In this document: positions 43,305 through 51,700 of the stretch, piece after piece
Numbering within the stretch: position 1 is the stretch's first letter
Layout of the letters: each line of letters starts with the position of its first letter
Origin: CAYOZN01 sp964408455
GTDB lineage: Bacteria; Planctomycetota; Phycisphaerae; UBA1845; UTPLA1
Reading direction: 5' to 3'
DNA length: 64,000 nucleotides
NCBI GenBank assembly: GCA_964408455.1
Contig: CAYOZN010000008.1
Coordinates: 62,001 to 126,000, forward strand
Translations under genes and position numbers: made by a program
Notes under the pieces: model-generated
The model's database searches: none
Seen by the model: only the letters and a program-made list of their open reading frames with translations
What the model was told of the DNA's origin: nothing

Positions 43305-45165
43305 TCACCATGCGGATGACGTCGCGGAGGCACTGCTTCCGCGACCGCGCCGGCTGAAGCGGCTTGCCGGGGAGCTACAGCTATCGGGCGGCGACGTGGG
43401 CGTCGTGGAACTGGTTGGCGTGCACGATTCGGTTGAATTCATTCCCATCGTAGCCGGCGTGCTGGGCCGGGCGGGCATACGCAGTCGCCTCATCGGGCGC
43501 GCGGCGGCAGATGCCGGTCACATCCGGTTGTCGGTGGAAACGGGCGCGGTGCGCAGTCCGGCGCAGGGTTATCGCCTGCGCGTGAATACGGGCGGCATCC
43601 GGATGATCGCCGCTTCGGAAGCAGGCTTTCGCCATGCGGCGGCGACGCTGGCGCAGTTGCTCCGCTGCGGGCGGCCCGCGCTTCCGGCGATGACGATCGA
43701 GGACTGGCCGGACTTCGAGCAGCGCGGCGTCATGCTCGACATCAGTCGGGACAAGGTGCCGACGATGGCGACGTTGCGAGCGCTGGTCGATCGCTTTGCG
43801 GCATGGAAGCTCAACGAGCTTCAGCTCTACACCGAGCATACGTTCGCCTATCGCGGCCACGAGCGGGTGTGGCGCGGGGCGTCGCCGATGACGCCGGCGC
43901 AGATTTGCTCGCTGGACGCATACTGTCGCGAGCGTGGCATCGAGCTGGTGCCCAATCAGAACGCGCTGGGCCACATGGAGCGCTGGCTGAAGCACGAGCC
44001 CTATCGGCGTCTTGCGGAATGCACGGGTTCATGGACGCTGCCGTGGGGCGAGGTGCGCAGCCAGCCGAGCACGCTGTGCCCGCTGGACGTGGGCTCGCTG
44101 GCGCTGATCGAGGACCTGTACGCACAATTGTTGCCGAACTTTTCCAGTCGCCGGCTCAATGTGGGCTGCGACGAACCGTGGGAGCTGGGGCAGGGCCGCA
44201 GCCGATCGGCCTTTGCCCGTCGCGGGGAAGGTCGCGTGTACCTCGACTGGCTGTTGAAAGTGCGGCGGGCGGCGGCGCGGCACGGGCGGCGAATCCAGTT
44301 CTGGAGCGACTGGATACAGAAGCACCCGGAATTGATCGCGAGACTGCCGCGGGACGTGACGCCGATGGTCTGGGGCTACGAGGCCGAACACCCTTTCGAT
44401 CGCGAGTGTCGATACCCGCGCGACGCGGGCCTGCGGTTCTATGTGTGCCCCGGCACGTCGAGCTGGTGCAGCTTCGGCGGGCGGACGGAGAACGCGCTGG
44501 CGAATCTGCGAAACGCGGCGAAGGCGGGGATGCGGCACGGTGCGGCGGGATATCTGATGACCGACTGGGGGGATTATGGACATCGCCAGTATCTGCCGGT
44601 GAGTGTTGGGCCGCTGGTCTATGGGGCGGGCTGCGCGTGGTGCGGGGAGGCGAACGCGGGCATGGATGTCGCTGCGTTGACATCGCGGCATGCATTTGAC
44701 AGTGCCGAAGCGCGGGCCGCTGAGGCATGGCTGGAGCTGGGCCGTGTCAGCCCCGGCGGCAAGGCGTTGAAGAACCAGACGCGGCTGTTTCGCGTCATGC
44801 AGCGGCCCGTGGGCGATGCTGCTGCTGTTGAGGGGTTGACGCGACGGTCGCTCGATGCCGTCGAAGCTCGCCTGTCTCGCGTTGAGCGGCTGGCGGTGGG
44901 TGCAAGGTACCCAGCGGCCGACGGGGCTATCATGCATGACGAGCTGTCGCAGACGATTCGCGTGCTGCGTCATGCCGTGGAGCGGGCGAGGTGTTCGCTG
45001 GGATTGAGGGGGGCACGGGGGACGGACTGGCTGGCACGCGATCTGGCCGGGATCGTGGAAGAGCATCGGAGGTTGTGGCGGCTCCGCAACCGGCCGGGGG
45101 GGTTGAGATCGAGCGTGTCGTACTATTTGAAGATGGTGAAGGAATATGAGCGGTTTGTGGGATAG
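43288..45165 (+). CDS. GH20-type beta-N-acetylhexosaminidase
   Basis: About 625 residues. An N-terminal GH20b-like domain (about 30-130, ending ALPAMTIEDWPDFEQRG) leads into the TIM barrel: GVMLDISRDKVPTMATLRALVDRFAAWKLNELQLY, then VPNQNALGHMERW. The catalytic acid pair is Asp295-Glu296 in NVGCDEPWEL, where many members have G-G-D-E. By family it hydrolyses terminal beta-linked GlcNAc or GalNAc. The C-terminal 170 residues are helical. No signal peptide is evident from the chosen ATG, which is preceded by GGGG and overlaps the lipoprotein gene by 17 bases. A start further upstream (43117) would not add a signal either. Confidence 0.8.
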   Translation: MRPRPDHHADDVAEALLPRPRRLKRLAGELQLSGGDVGVVELVGVHDSVEFIPIVAGVLGRAGIRSRLIGRAAADAGHIRLSVETGAVRSPAQGYRLRVNTGGIRMIAASEAGFRHAAATLAQLLRCGRPALPAMTIEDWPDFEQRGVMLDISRDKVPTMATLRALVDRFAAWKLNELQLYTEHTFAYRGHERVWRGASPMTPAQICSLDAYCRERGIELVPNQNALGHMERWLKHEPYRRLAECTGSWTLPWGEVRSQPSTLCPLDVGSLALIEDLYAQLLPNFSSRRLNVGCDEPWELGQGRSRSAFARRGEGRVYLDWLLKVRRAAARHGRRIQFWSDWIQKHPELIARLPRDVTPMVWGYEAEHPFDRECRYPRDAGLRFYVCPGTSSWCSFGGRTENALANLRNAAKAGMRHGAAGYLMTDWGDYGHRQYLPVSVGPLVYGAGCAWCGEANAGMDVAALTSRHAFDSAEARAAEAWLELGRVSPGGKALKNQTRLFRVMQRPVGDAAAVEGLTRRSLDAVEARLSRVERLAVGARYPAADGAIMHDELSQTIRVLRHAVERARCSLGLRGARGTDWLARDLAGIVEEHRRLWRLRNRPGGLRSSVSYYLKMVKEYERFVG

Positions 45166-45213
45166 AGGTGACGACGGGTGGCTATTTCGTTTTTGAACGC
45201 ACCGGGTGTTCTG

Positions 45214-45232
45214 CACTGCTGACACAGCAGTG
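45214..45232. repeat. Dispersed palindrome between convergent genes
   Basis: CACTGCT-GACAC-AGCAGTG followed by GCACCCC, the same stem as at 17.1 and 17.4 kb. It sits between the 3' ends of the GH20 gene and lptB, where a hairpin could terminate both, though no T-run follows. Confidence 0.75.
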
Positions 45233-45266
45233 GCACCCCGAAGGATCGACTATTGACGGTGGGCGG

Positions 45267-46028
45267 CTATGCCTGAGGGCGATGATCGAACTCGTCGCCT
45301 TTGAACGTCGAGCCCAGGTAGGCCTCGCGCACGGCCGGATCGTTGATGAGCTTGCGGGGGCTGCCCTCGGCGATGACGCGGCCCTCGTGGATGATGTAGC
45401 TGCGATCGGTCACTTCCAGCGTCTGCCGCACGTTGTGGTCTGTCAGAAGGATCGAGAGGCCGAGGCTGCCGCGGAGGTGCAGGATTTCCTTCTGCAAGTC
45501 CTGCACGGCAATCGGGTCCACGCCGCTGAAGGGTTCGTCGAGCAGGATGATGGCCGGCTGCGTGACCAGGGCACGTGCAATCTCAAGCTTGCGCCGCTCG
45601 CCGCCGGAGAGCGTGCGGGCCTCCTGGCGGGCGTTCTTGAGGAGGCCGAACTGCTCCATCAATTCATACGCGCGTCTTTTTCGCTGTTCGCCATTCAGCC
45701 CGGAGATGAGTTCGAGCACGGCCAGCAGGTTCTTCTCGACGGAGAGCCGCACGAACACGCTGCTTTCCTGCGAGAGGTAACCCAGCCCTTTCTGAGCCCG
45801 CCGGTACATCGGCAGGCCGGTGATATCGTCGCCGGAAAAGTGGATCTCCCCTCCGTCGGGCTTCACCATGCCCATGGTCATGCGGAAGCTGGTCGTCTTG
45901 CCGGCACCGTTGCGTCCGAGCAGCCCGACGATTTCTGCTTTTCCGACGTGGAAACTCACCTTATTGACGACCGTGCGACCGCCATAGGTCTTGACGAGGT
46001 TGCGGGATTCGAGCAGGTGTTGAGCCAT
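45267..46028 (-). CDS. lptB: Lipopolysaccharide export ATPase LptB
   Basis: 253 residues. ABC ATPase energising LPS extraction through LptFG and LptC. Walker A GRNGAGKT is at 38-45, with LSGGERRKLEIARAL and ILLDEPFSGVDPIAV, then ILLTDHNVRQTLEVTDR and YIIHEGRVIAEGSP, which is the LptB-specific wording of the family. It starts at ATG 46028 (MAQHLLES); a start 21 codons upstream is possible. It lies downstream of lepB on the same strand after a 340-bp gap. No lptF/G is in the window. The large OstA/LptC-like protein at 7.6 kb could be a partner. Confidence 0.92.
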   Translation of the reverse strand: MAQHLLESRNLVKTYGGRTVVNKVSFHVGKAEIVGLLGRNGAGKTTSFRMTMGMVKPDGGEIHFSGDDITGLPMYRRAQKGLGYLSQESSVFVRLSVEKNLLAVLELISGLNGEQRKRRAYELMEQFGLLKNARQEARTLSGGERRKLEIARALVTQPAIILLDEPFSGVDPIAVQDLQKEILHLRGSLGLSILLTDHNVRQTLEVTDRSYIIHEGRVIAEGSPRKLINDPAVREAYLGSTFKGDEFDHRPQA

Positions 46029-46368
46029 GTTTACCGGTGTGCGGCGGATGTTGACAACGTGTTCAAGAACGGGCTTTTTCGCGCCGGCCATCGCGACTGT
46101 TGCGGGCCAGCGGGCGTGCGGGTCATTCTCGCGTAAAACCGGTTCGAGGCAACCGTGCGGGCGGCATGGATTGTCGCATCCGTTTGTGAATTCAATTGTT
46201 TACGAGCGATGGGTACGGGACCACGCCCGGCGGGGCGGTGTGTGAATTTCGGGAGACTGGTGACAATTCAGAGGCGCGGGCATGCCTGAACGATCGTTCA
46301 GGCGAGGCCAGCATCCTTTGTGGATAACGAGGTTTGCGCGGCTGGGGGGCGCGGCGAAAGTATCCTCT
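46029..46368. other. Spacer between lepB and lptB
   Basis: 340 bp with no gene. It contains a perfect 20-bp palindrome (46284-46303) and an AT-richer stretch near 46180-46210 that could hold the lptB promoter. Confidence 0.4.
46284..46303. repeat. Perfect 20-bp palindrome
   Basis: GCCTGAACGATCGTTCAGGC equals its own reverse complement. It lies 66 bases beyond the lepB stop. As RNA it would form an 8-bp stem with loop GATC, without a U-run. It could equally be a repressor operator for lptB. Confidence 0.8.
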
Positions 46369-48183
46369 TTATCGGATGATGCGCATCTTACCCACATTAG
46401 GGATGATCCCGATGGTGCCTTCGGAAAGTCTCAAACCGCTCGGCCAATACACAAAGAACGCCCGGCCGATCAACTGGTCGCCCGGGACGGTGCCATACTG
46501 GTAGTCCCCCCGGTCGCGGAGCATGTCGCAGACTTCGACCCACAGTCGCGAGTCCTTGCTCTGGGGGCTGTTGTCGCCGCAGCAGAAGAAGTCATCCGGC
46601 TCGCTGCGAAGCAGTATGGGATTGCCGGCGATTCCCCATCCGGGCACATCCGAAAAGCGCTCGGAGTGACTGGTGGCTTCGGTGATGTTGGCGGATCGAT
46701 AGTATACGTCGCGTTGCACCTTCAGATGGTGAAGTTCCAGGGGAAGGCCGCTGGCGGAGATCGACACCGATGCCGTGCCGTAGAGACCATCCTGCCCGGC
46801 GGAGCGCAACAGATGCCAGACGTCCGGGGCATAGTCGGCGGGCTCGGTCGCCGCGATTTCAACGCCGCCGACGCGCAGGGCCACGCGGTAGTCGAGGTTT
46901 TCGAATTCGATGGTCATCGGCCTGCCGGGCCTGAAGGGCTCGATGCTCTTCGGAGGTTGACCGGCTTTGCGCCAGACGCCGGTGCGATCGCGCATCTCGA
47001 GGGAGACATCGCCGTTCGACTGGAGCCTTGCGCGAAACCGGGCGTCGGCCTTTGACAGGTATAGTGTCAGATCGCCGTCACCCTCGCCGGGGAATGCGAC
47101 GAAGCTGAGCAGCACGTCGCCGACGTTCACGCGGCCGGGAGACTGATGGCCGGCCGCCTGCTGGTAGACGTTGTTATAGCCGTAGTCGTCGGCGATGGGC
47201 TTGCCCTTGAGCACGAGCCGGGAGGGCTGGTCGGCGCCTGCGGGCGTGAAGCGAACGACCGGGGTGTCGGCATCCCATGCCTGGCGCGCGGCGGTGTCTT
47301 CGCCTTCCCAATAGGGCGGATCGTATCCCTGCGGCGCGTCATCGACGATTCCGTGCGCGCCAGCCTGATCGCGAAGGTGGTTTCCAGCCGGGCCATCCTC
47401 GAGCCAGCGGCTGGGCGCCGGCCGTCGCGGCGGCCGGTCGTGATCGTAATGCAGCATCCACAGGCTGTGTTGCGCCGTTGCCGGCTTGCGCGCGATACGA
47501 AGCACCGACGCCAGTCGGCGGGCCTGGTCCTCGGTCAGCCGGTCGGGCGGCGGTCGCGCCGGCACCGGAGAGGGCGTGAGTGCCGTAACGATGTCCGACG
47601 GGACGTCCGACAGCCGGGCCGTGTAGATGTCGCCGTCGATGATCTCGAGGACCTCGCCCGGCAGGCCGACAATCCGCTTGATAAAGTTCATGTCGCCGTT
47701 CTGCGGATCCTTGAACACCGCCACGTCCCAGCGCTGCGGACCGAGCCAGTCGCCGCCCAGGTCGTAGCCCCACTTGAGGACCAGGATGCGATCGCCGGAA
47801 TTGGCGGGGACCGGGCCGTTGGCGGTGTTCAGATCGGCGTTGCCCTCGCCCATCCAGGTGCAGTTGGGGCACTGGACGGAAAATGGCTCGGCGAGGGTGC
47901 CGCGCAGGAGCCGGTTCTGCACCATCATGTCCTCGCGGAGGCCATAGGCGAAGGCGTGGCCGCAGTTGGTGCAGCGATGCTGGCCGTGCTTGCCGTACAG
48001 CGATGGCGCCATGGAGCCGGTGGGTATGACGAATGCCTCGACGACGAAGGCGCGGAAGACGAAGGCGAGAATGAAGGCGAGGATGATCGACTCGATGGTG
48101 TCGCGGATGTTCTCGGGTCGCGGCGGCGCCGCGGTCGCGGTACCAGCGGGTTGATCAACAGGTATCGGGGCCGGTGCAGGCAT
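46369..48183 (-). CDS. lepB: Signal peptidase I with a large insertion
   Basis: 604 residues against about 200-320 in most bacteria. A membrane helix (about 33-52) leads to the catalytic Ser57 in PTGSMAPSLYG. Two CxxC pairs (71-74 and 105-108) form a probable zinc ribbon. The general base is Lys169 in NFIKRIVGLPGE, and the GDNSPQSKDSR box is at 536-546. Between Lys169 and that box lie about 350 extra residues, including a beta-rich concanavalin/LamG-like stretch (ARLQSNGDVSLEMRDRTGVW). All catalytic boxes are present, so cleavage of secretory signal peptides is likely retained. GGAG lies about 8 bases before the ATG. Confidence 0.9.
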   Translation of the reverse strand: MPAPAPIPVDQPAGTATAAPPRPENIRDTIESIILAFILAFVFRAFVVEAFVIPTGSMAPSLYGKHGQHRCTNCGHAFAYGLREDMMVQNRLLRGTLAEPFSVQCPNCTWMGEGNADLNTANGPVPANSGDRILVLKWGYDLGGDWLGPQRWDVAVFKDPQNGDMNFIKRIVGLPGEVLEIIDGDIYTARLSDVPSDIVTALTPSPVPARPPPDRLTEDQARRLASVLRIARKPATAQHSLWMLHYDHDRPPRRPAPSRWLEDGPAGNHLRDQAGAHGIVDDAPQGYDPPYWEGEDTAARQAWDADTPVVRFTPAGADQPSRLVLKGKPIADDYGYNNVYQQAAGHQSPGRVNVGDVLLSFVAFPGEGDGDLTLYLSKADARFRARLQSNGDVSLEMRDRTGVWRKAGQPPKSIEPFRPGRPMTIEFENLDYRVALRVGGVEIAATEPADYAPDVWHLLRSAGQDGLYGTASVSISASGLPLELHHLKVQRDVYYRSANITEATSHSERFSDVPGWGIAGNPILLRSEPDDFFCCGDNSPQSKDSRLWVEVCDMLRDRGDYQYGTVPGDQLIGRAFFVYWPSGLRLSEGTIGIIPNVGKMRIIR

Positions 48184-48260
48184 CGGGAACTCCGGAGCAA
48201 CGGGGGACAGGATAGCCTATGCCCGGGAGTATAACGTGGAGGAAGCGGGAGGGCTTTCGG

Positions 48261-48342
48261 CAGGGGGAAGGGGCAGGGGTAAGGGGCAAGGGGCAAGGGG
48301 TAAGGGGTAAGGGATAAGGGACAAGGGGAAAGAGGCAAAGGG
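48261..48342. repeat. Purine-rich 7-bp tandem repeat
   Basis: Degenerate array of GGGGCAA, GGGGTAA and GGGATAA units, about ten copies, in the spacer between the divergent lepB and lipid-kinase genes. The period equals that of the GGGAACA array in valS. Confidence 0.85.
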
Positions 48343-48435
48343 CTGGGTGCCGATGGGGCGCGGGGATAGACTTGGGAAAAAGGAACCCCGGCGCGCCTGG
48401 GCCGTTGCTGCATCGCCTCGGCTCTTCATGAACAG

Positions 48436-49374
48436 TTGAACTTGCGAATCCACGTCATTATCAACCCTATTTCTGGCCGCCGACCGGATCGACGCGCGCT
48501 TTTCGCTTTCATCGAGCGGCTGCGTCGAGAGGGGCACGCGGTCGCCGTGGACGAGACCTGCGGGCCGGATGACGCACCGCGCCTGGCCGGTGAAGCGTGC
48601 CGTGCCGGGGCCGGGCTGATCGTCGTCAGCGGCGGAGATGGGACCGTGGGCGGCGTGCTGTCCGGTCTGCCGTCCAATCCGCCGCCCATTCTGGTGGCGC
48701 CGGCAGGCACGGAGAACGTGCTGGCACGGTGCCTTGGTCTGCGGGCCAACGTCGTGGCGTTGTGGGAGGCATTTCGGCGGTGGCAGGTGGTTGAGATTGA
48801 CCTGGCGCAATGCAATGGTCGCCGGTTCATGATCGTGCTTGGAGCGGGCTTCGACGGAGAAGTGGTGCGAAGACTGGTAGAGGGGCGGCGCGGAAATATC
48901 TCCTACCGCAGCTACGTCGGGCCAATCTGGCGAACGCTCCGGGAGTTCACGCACCCGCACCTGACGGTGGAGGCGGATGGCGAGCGCGTGTTCGACGATC
49001 GTGGCCTGGTGATCCTTGGGCATCTTCCCCGATATGCACTGGGTCTGCGGATACTCTCGCGGGCGAACTGGCGCGATGGCCTGCTCGACGTGGTTGCCCT
49101 CCCCTGCCGCGGCACGATGGACCTGATCGCTCATTCGCTGCGGACACTGGTCGGCAGACATCTCACGGCCCCAGGCGTGGTGTATCGGCAGGCCCGTCAG
49201 GTCCGCATATCGTCGCCGGTTCCGGTGCCATACCAGATGGATGGCGAATTCGGTGGCTGGCTGCCTGTGGGGATCGACGTGCTGCCGAATAGGGCCCGCT
49301 TTCTGGCTGCGCCGGGGCGTTTTTCCATGAATTCACCGTCCGCGGACGTTCTGACGGACGCCGGGCGGGCCTAG
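48436..49374 (+). CDS. Diacylglycerol-kinase-family lipid kinase
   Basis: About 312 residues with the DAGK catalytic fold: IHVIINPISGRR at the N-terminus, the nucleotide loop VVSGGDGTVGGVLSGL near 64-79, LVAPAGTENVLARCLGL and MIVLGAGFDGEVVRRL, then a C-terminal beta domain ending with MDGEFGG. The family (YegS/DgkB/BmrU-like) phosphorylates diacylglycerol or related lipids at the inner membrane. A TTG start at 48436 is the only one giving a full domain, because an ATG seven bases earlier is immediately closed. It is 10 bases from the next gene and may be co-transcribed. Confidence 0.85.
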   Translation: MNLRIHVIINPISGRRPDRRALFAFIERLRREGHAVAVDETCGPDDAPRLAGEACRAGAGLIVVSGGDGTVGGVLSGLPSNPPPILVAPAGTENVLARCLGLRANVVALWEAFRRWQVVEIDLAQCNGRRFMIVLGAGFDGEVVRRLVEGRRGNISYRSYVGPIWRTLREFTHPHLTVEADGERVFDDRGLVILGHLPRYALGLRILSRANWRDGLLDVVALPCRGTMDLIAHSLRTLVGRHLTAPGVVYRQARQVRISSPVPVPYQMDGEFGGWLPVGIDVLPNRARFLAAPGRFSMNSPSADVLTDAGRA

Positions 49375-49384
49375 GATTGGTGTC

Positions 49385-51304
49385 ATGAATCGATGTTTAA
49401 TCGACTCTGCCGGCGGATTGGCAGTGCTGTTGGCCGCGACATTCGCGCCGTCAATGGCCCGTGCGATGGAGGGCCAGGGTCCCGCATCGCGACCGGCCCA
49501 GTCGCCGTCGTCCATTCGCGCCCGCCCGATGGCGCGAACGCCGGTGGCCTACGAAGACCTCGTACTGCTGACGCGGTACGCCCGTCGTGCCATGGAAGAC
49601 CGGCTGACGGGCCGTCCGGAGCGGGCGGCGCAATACTATCCTCCGGCCTTGCAGGGCCAGCGTGGCATCGTTCACCTGACGCTGCGCTCGCTGGGCAGGC
49701 AGCTGGCAGAAGCGCAGTCGCAGGAATCGGCCATCGTGGATGCATCGGTGGCGGCCGGCACTCTGCTGGGTCAGGCGCTTCTGGACAAGAAAGTGGACAT
49801 GGCCGCGGCCGGGTTTGCGAAGGGGCTTGAGTTGGAATGGCTGGGGCCATGCGAGTATCTCACGATTGATCCGTTCGAGGCCGGCGGCACATGGAGCGAG
49901 GCACTGATCGATTCGTTCGAGCCCGGCGTTCACGGGATCGGCGTGGAGTACCTCGGCCGGCGTGGCTGGACGCGCCCGTCGGAGGTGCTTGAGAAACATC
50001 TCACGCCGGACATCGCCCTGGCAGGCCCCGAGAACACGATCGGACTCAAACACATACACAAGGTTCGTACGCCGCAGGAGGTAAAGTACTTTCGCTTCTG
50101 GACGTATCACCTGTGGCAGGCCGATGGCGGTGGATTGCCAATCGTACTGGATCGCGGCGCCAAGATGATCCTGCCTCAGGACGTGACGGGCGAGCGGGTG
50201 GAGGCGTCGTTAGAGACGCTCGGAGCGTACCTGGCGGGTCGGCAGAACGACGCCGGCGGCTTTGTACACGAGTACATGCCGGGCGCCGCGCGTTTTCGGG
50301 ACATGAACTCGGCCCGCGCGCAGCTTCGGGCGCTATCGGGGCTCGCCGCGTACGCAGCGTGGAGCAAGCGACCGGAACTGCACAAGAAGGTGCAGGCGGG
50401 GGCAGACAGCTTTTCCAGCTATCTCGAGCCGCTGGAACTGAAGATCACCAGCGAAACCGGCGAACAGTCGCGCGAGGCGGCGGGAATGGTGCTGGCGCCT
50501 CCGGGGCATGCCGACACGCTTGAGATCACGGCACGGCTGCTGATCTCGCTGCTGTGGTGTCCGGGTGGCGCAGGCGACGCCGATACCTGCGGCGGGCTGG
50601 TAAAGGGCCTGCTTGCCTCGCAGCAGGATTCGGGCCTGTTGCGGCTGGACGTGGCTGAAAAACAGCTTGCCGAAACAACGCTGGAGCCGGCGCCGGAAAT
50701 CGACCAGGCGGGATGGGCACTTTTTGCGCTGGCGCAAGCCTATGGCGTAAAGAAGGATGTGGCGATTGAGCGCGCGGCACTGCGCGCGTTGTCCCATTAT
50801 GATCGCGAGCTGCGTAAGAATCCGACACCAGTGGCTGCCGCCGCGCTGGCACGGGCCTTTGCCCGGCAATATCAGAACGTCAGTGACGCGCGGCTGAGCG
50901 ATTTTGTGTTCGAAGTCGCCGACCAGGTCGTGGCCGTCCAACTGAACGAAGGCAACTGTCTGTATCCGGAGATGTACGGCGCCATCAATGCCCGCAAGCC
51001 CGGGCTGGTTGGCGCGGATAGCGCACAGTATACGTCGCTACTTTGCGACGCGGCCGAACTGGCGGGGAGAATCGGGGATAAAACGCGCGAACAACGCTAC
51101 ACCGAAGCCGCCCGGTCCGCCGTACGATTCCTGCTTCAGCTTCAGATCACGCCACCGGGTGATTATTACATGCAGCGACCCTCCGATGCCCTCGGCGGCA
51201 TACGCAATTCGCCATGGGATCATCGCGTGCGGGCCGATCACTGCGCCGACGCCCTGGAAGCGATGATTCGCGCGCGGCAGACGGTGTTTTCTGCCGATCG
51301 CTGA
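49385..51304 (+). CDS. Exported alpha-toroid protein with an AMMECR1-like N-terminal region
   Basis: 639 residues. A signal peptide (about 8-27, ending ARA) is visible. Residues about 50-150 resemble an AMMECR1 domain (ARRAMEDRLTGR, QGQRGIVHLTLRSLGRQLAEA, AIVDASVAAGTLLGQALL, LELEWLGPCEYL) but lack the R-G-C-I-G motif. From about 270 helical pairs with GGF, AAYAAWSK, GWALFALAQAYG and NPTPVAAAALARAFARQY form an (alpha/alpha) toroid as in prenyltransferase or terpene-cyclase-like and AGE-type proteins. No catalytic motif was identified. It sits just behind the lipid-kinase gene. Function unknown. Confidence 0.6.
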   Translation: MNRCLIDSAGGLAVLLAATFAPSMARAMEGQGPASRPAQSPSSIRARPMARTPVAYEDLVLLTRYARRAMEDRLTGRPERAAQYYPPALQGQRGIVHLTLRSLGRQLAEAQSQESAIVDASVAAGTLLGQALLDKKVDMAAAGFAKGLELEWLGPCEYLTIDPFEAGGTWSEALIDSFEPGVHGIGVEYLGRRGWTRPSEVLEKHLTPDIALAGPENTIGLKHIHKVRTPQEVKYFRFWTYHLWQADGGGLPIVLDRGAKMILPQDVTGERVEASLETLGAYLAGRQNDAGGFVHEYMPGAARFRDMNSARAQLRALSGLAAYAAWSKRPELHKKVQAGADSFSSYLEPLELKITSETGEQSREAAGMVLAPPGHADTLEITARLLISLLWCPGGAGDADTCGGLVKGLLASQQDSGLLRLDVAEKQLAETTLEPAPEIDQAGWALFALAQAYGVKKDVAIERAALRALSHYDRELRKNPTPVAAAALARAFARQYQNVSDARLSDFVFEVADQVVAVQLNEGNCLYPEMYGAINARKPGLVGADSAQYTSLLCDAAELAGRIGDKTREQRYTEAARSAVRFLLQLQITPPGDYYMQRPSDALGGIRNSPWDHRVRADHCADALEAMIRARQTVFSADR

Positions 51305-51700
51305 ACCATATCGTCGGCGTCGTTGAACTTGCGAGAAGCGCTCACGACGGCGAAATGCGGGGCCGGTTCATGCCGCGCGACCGGCCGGTTCCAGGCTCAT
51401 CAAAGTCGCAACGAAGGCGCAAAGTTCACGGCGCGAAGCTTGCGCCCGCAGAAATTATCCATCCTCTTATCCGTCGGCCCCCTTTTTCAACGCTGTCAGC
51501 AAGTTTCGCGCTGCGCAGGATCGGCCCGTCCGAGAAAAATGCCTTGACCGGCGGGCGCATGACCGGCCGATATGTCTCACACGACGGCGATCGAACGGCA
51601 CCGTCAGGCAAGGCGTGCCACAAATCGATCGCGAAGCTGGGGGCCCGCCACGGGGGCGCGGTTCCGGCGGCGCATAGATTGCGCGGAGTTGGGCGGAATC
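51305..51700. other. Spacer of about 400 bp
   Basis: No supported gene or RNA. The frame of the following TPR gene is open back to 51572, but that extension has an Arg-rich, non-protein look. Confidence 0.4.
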
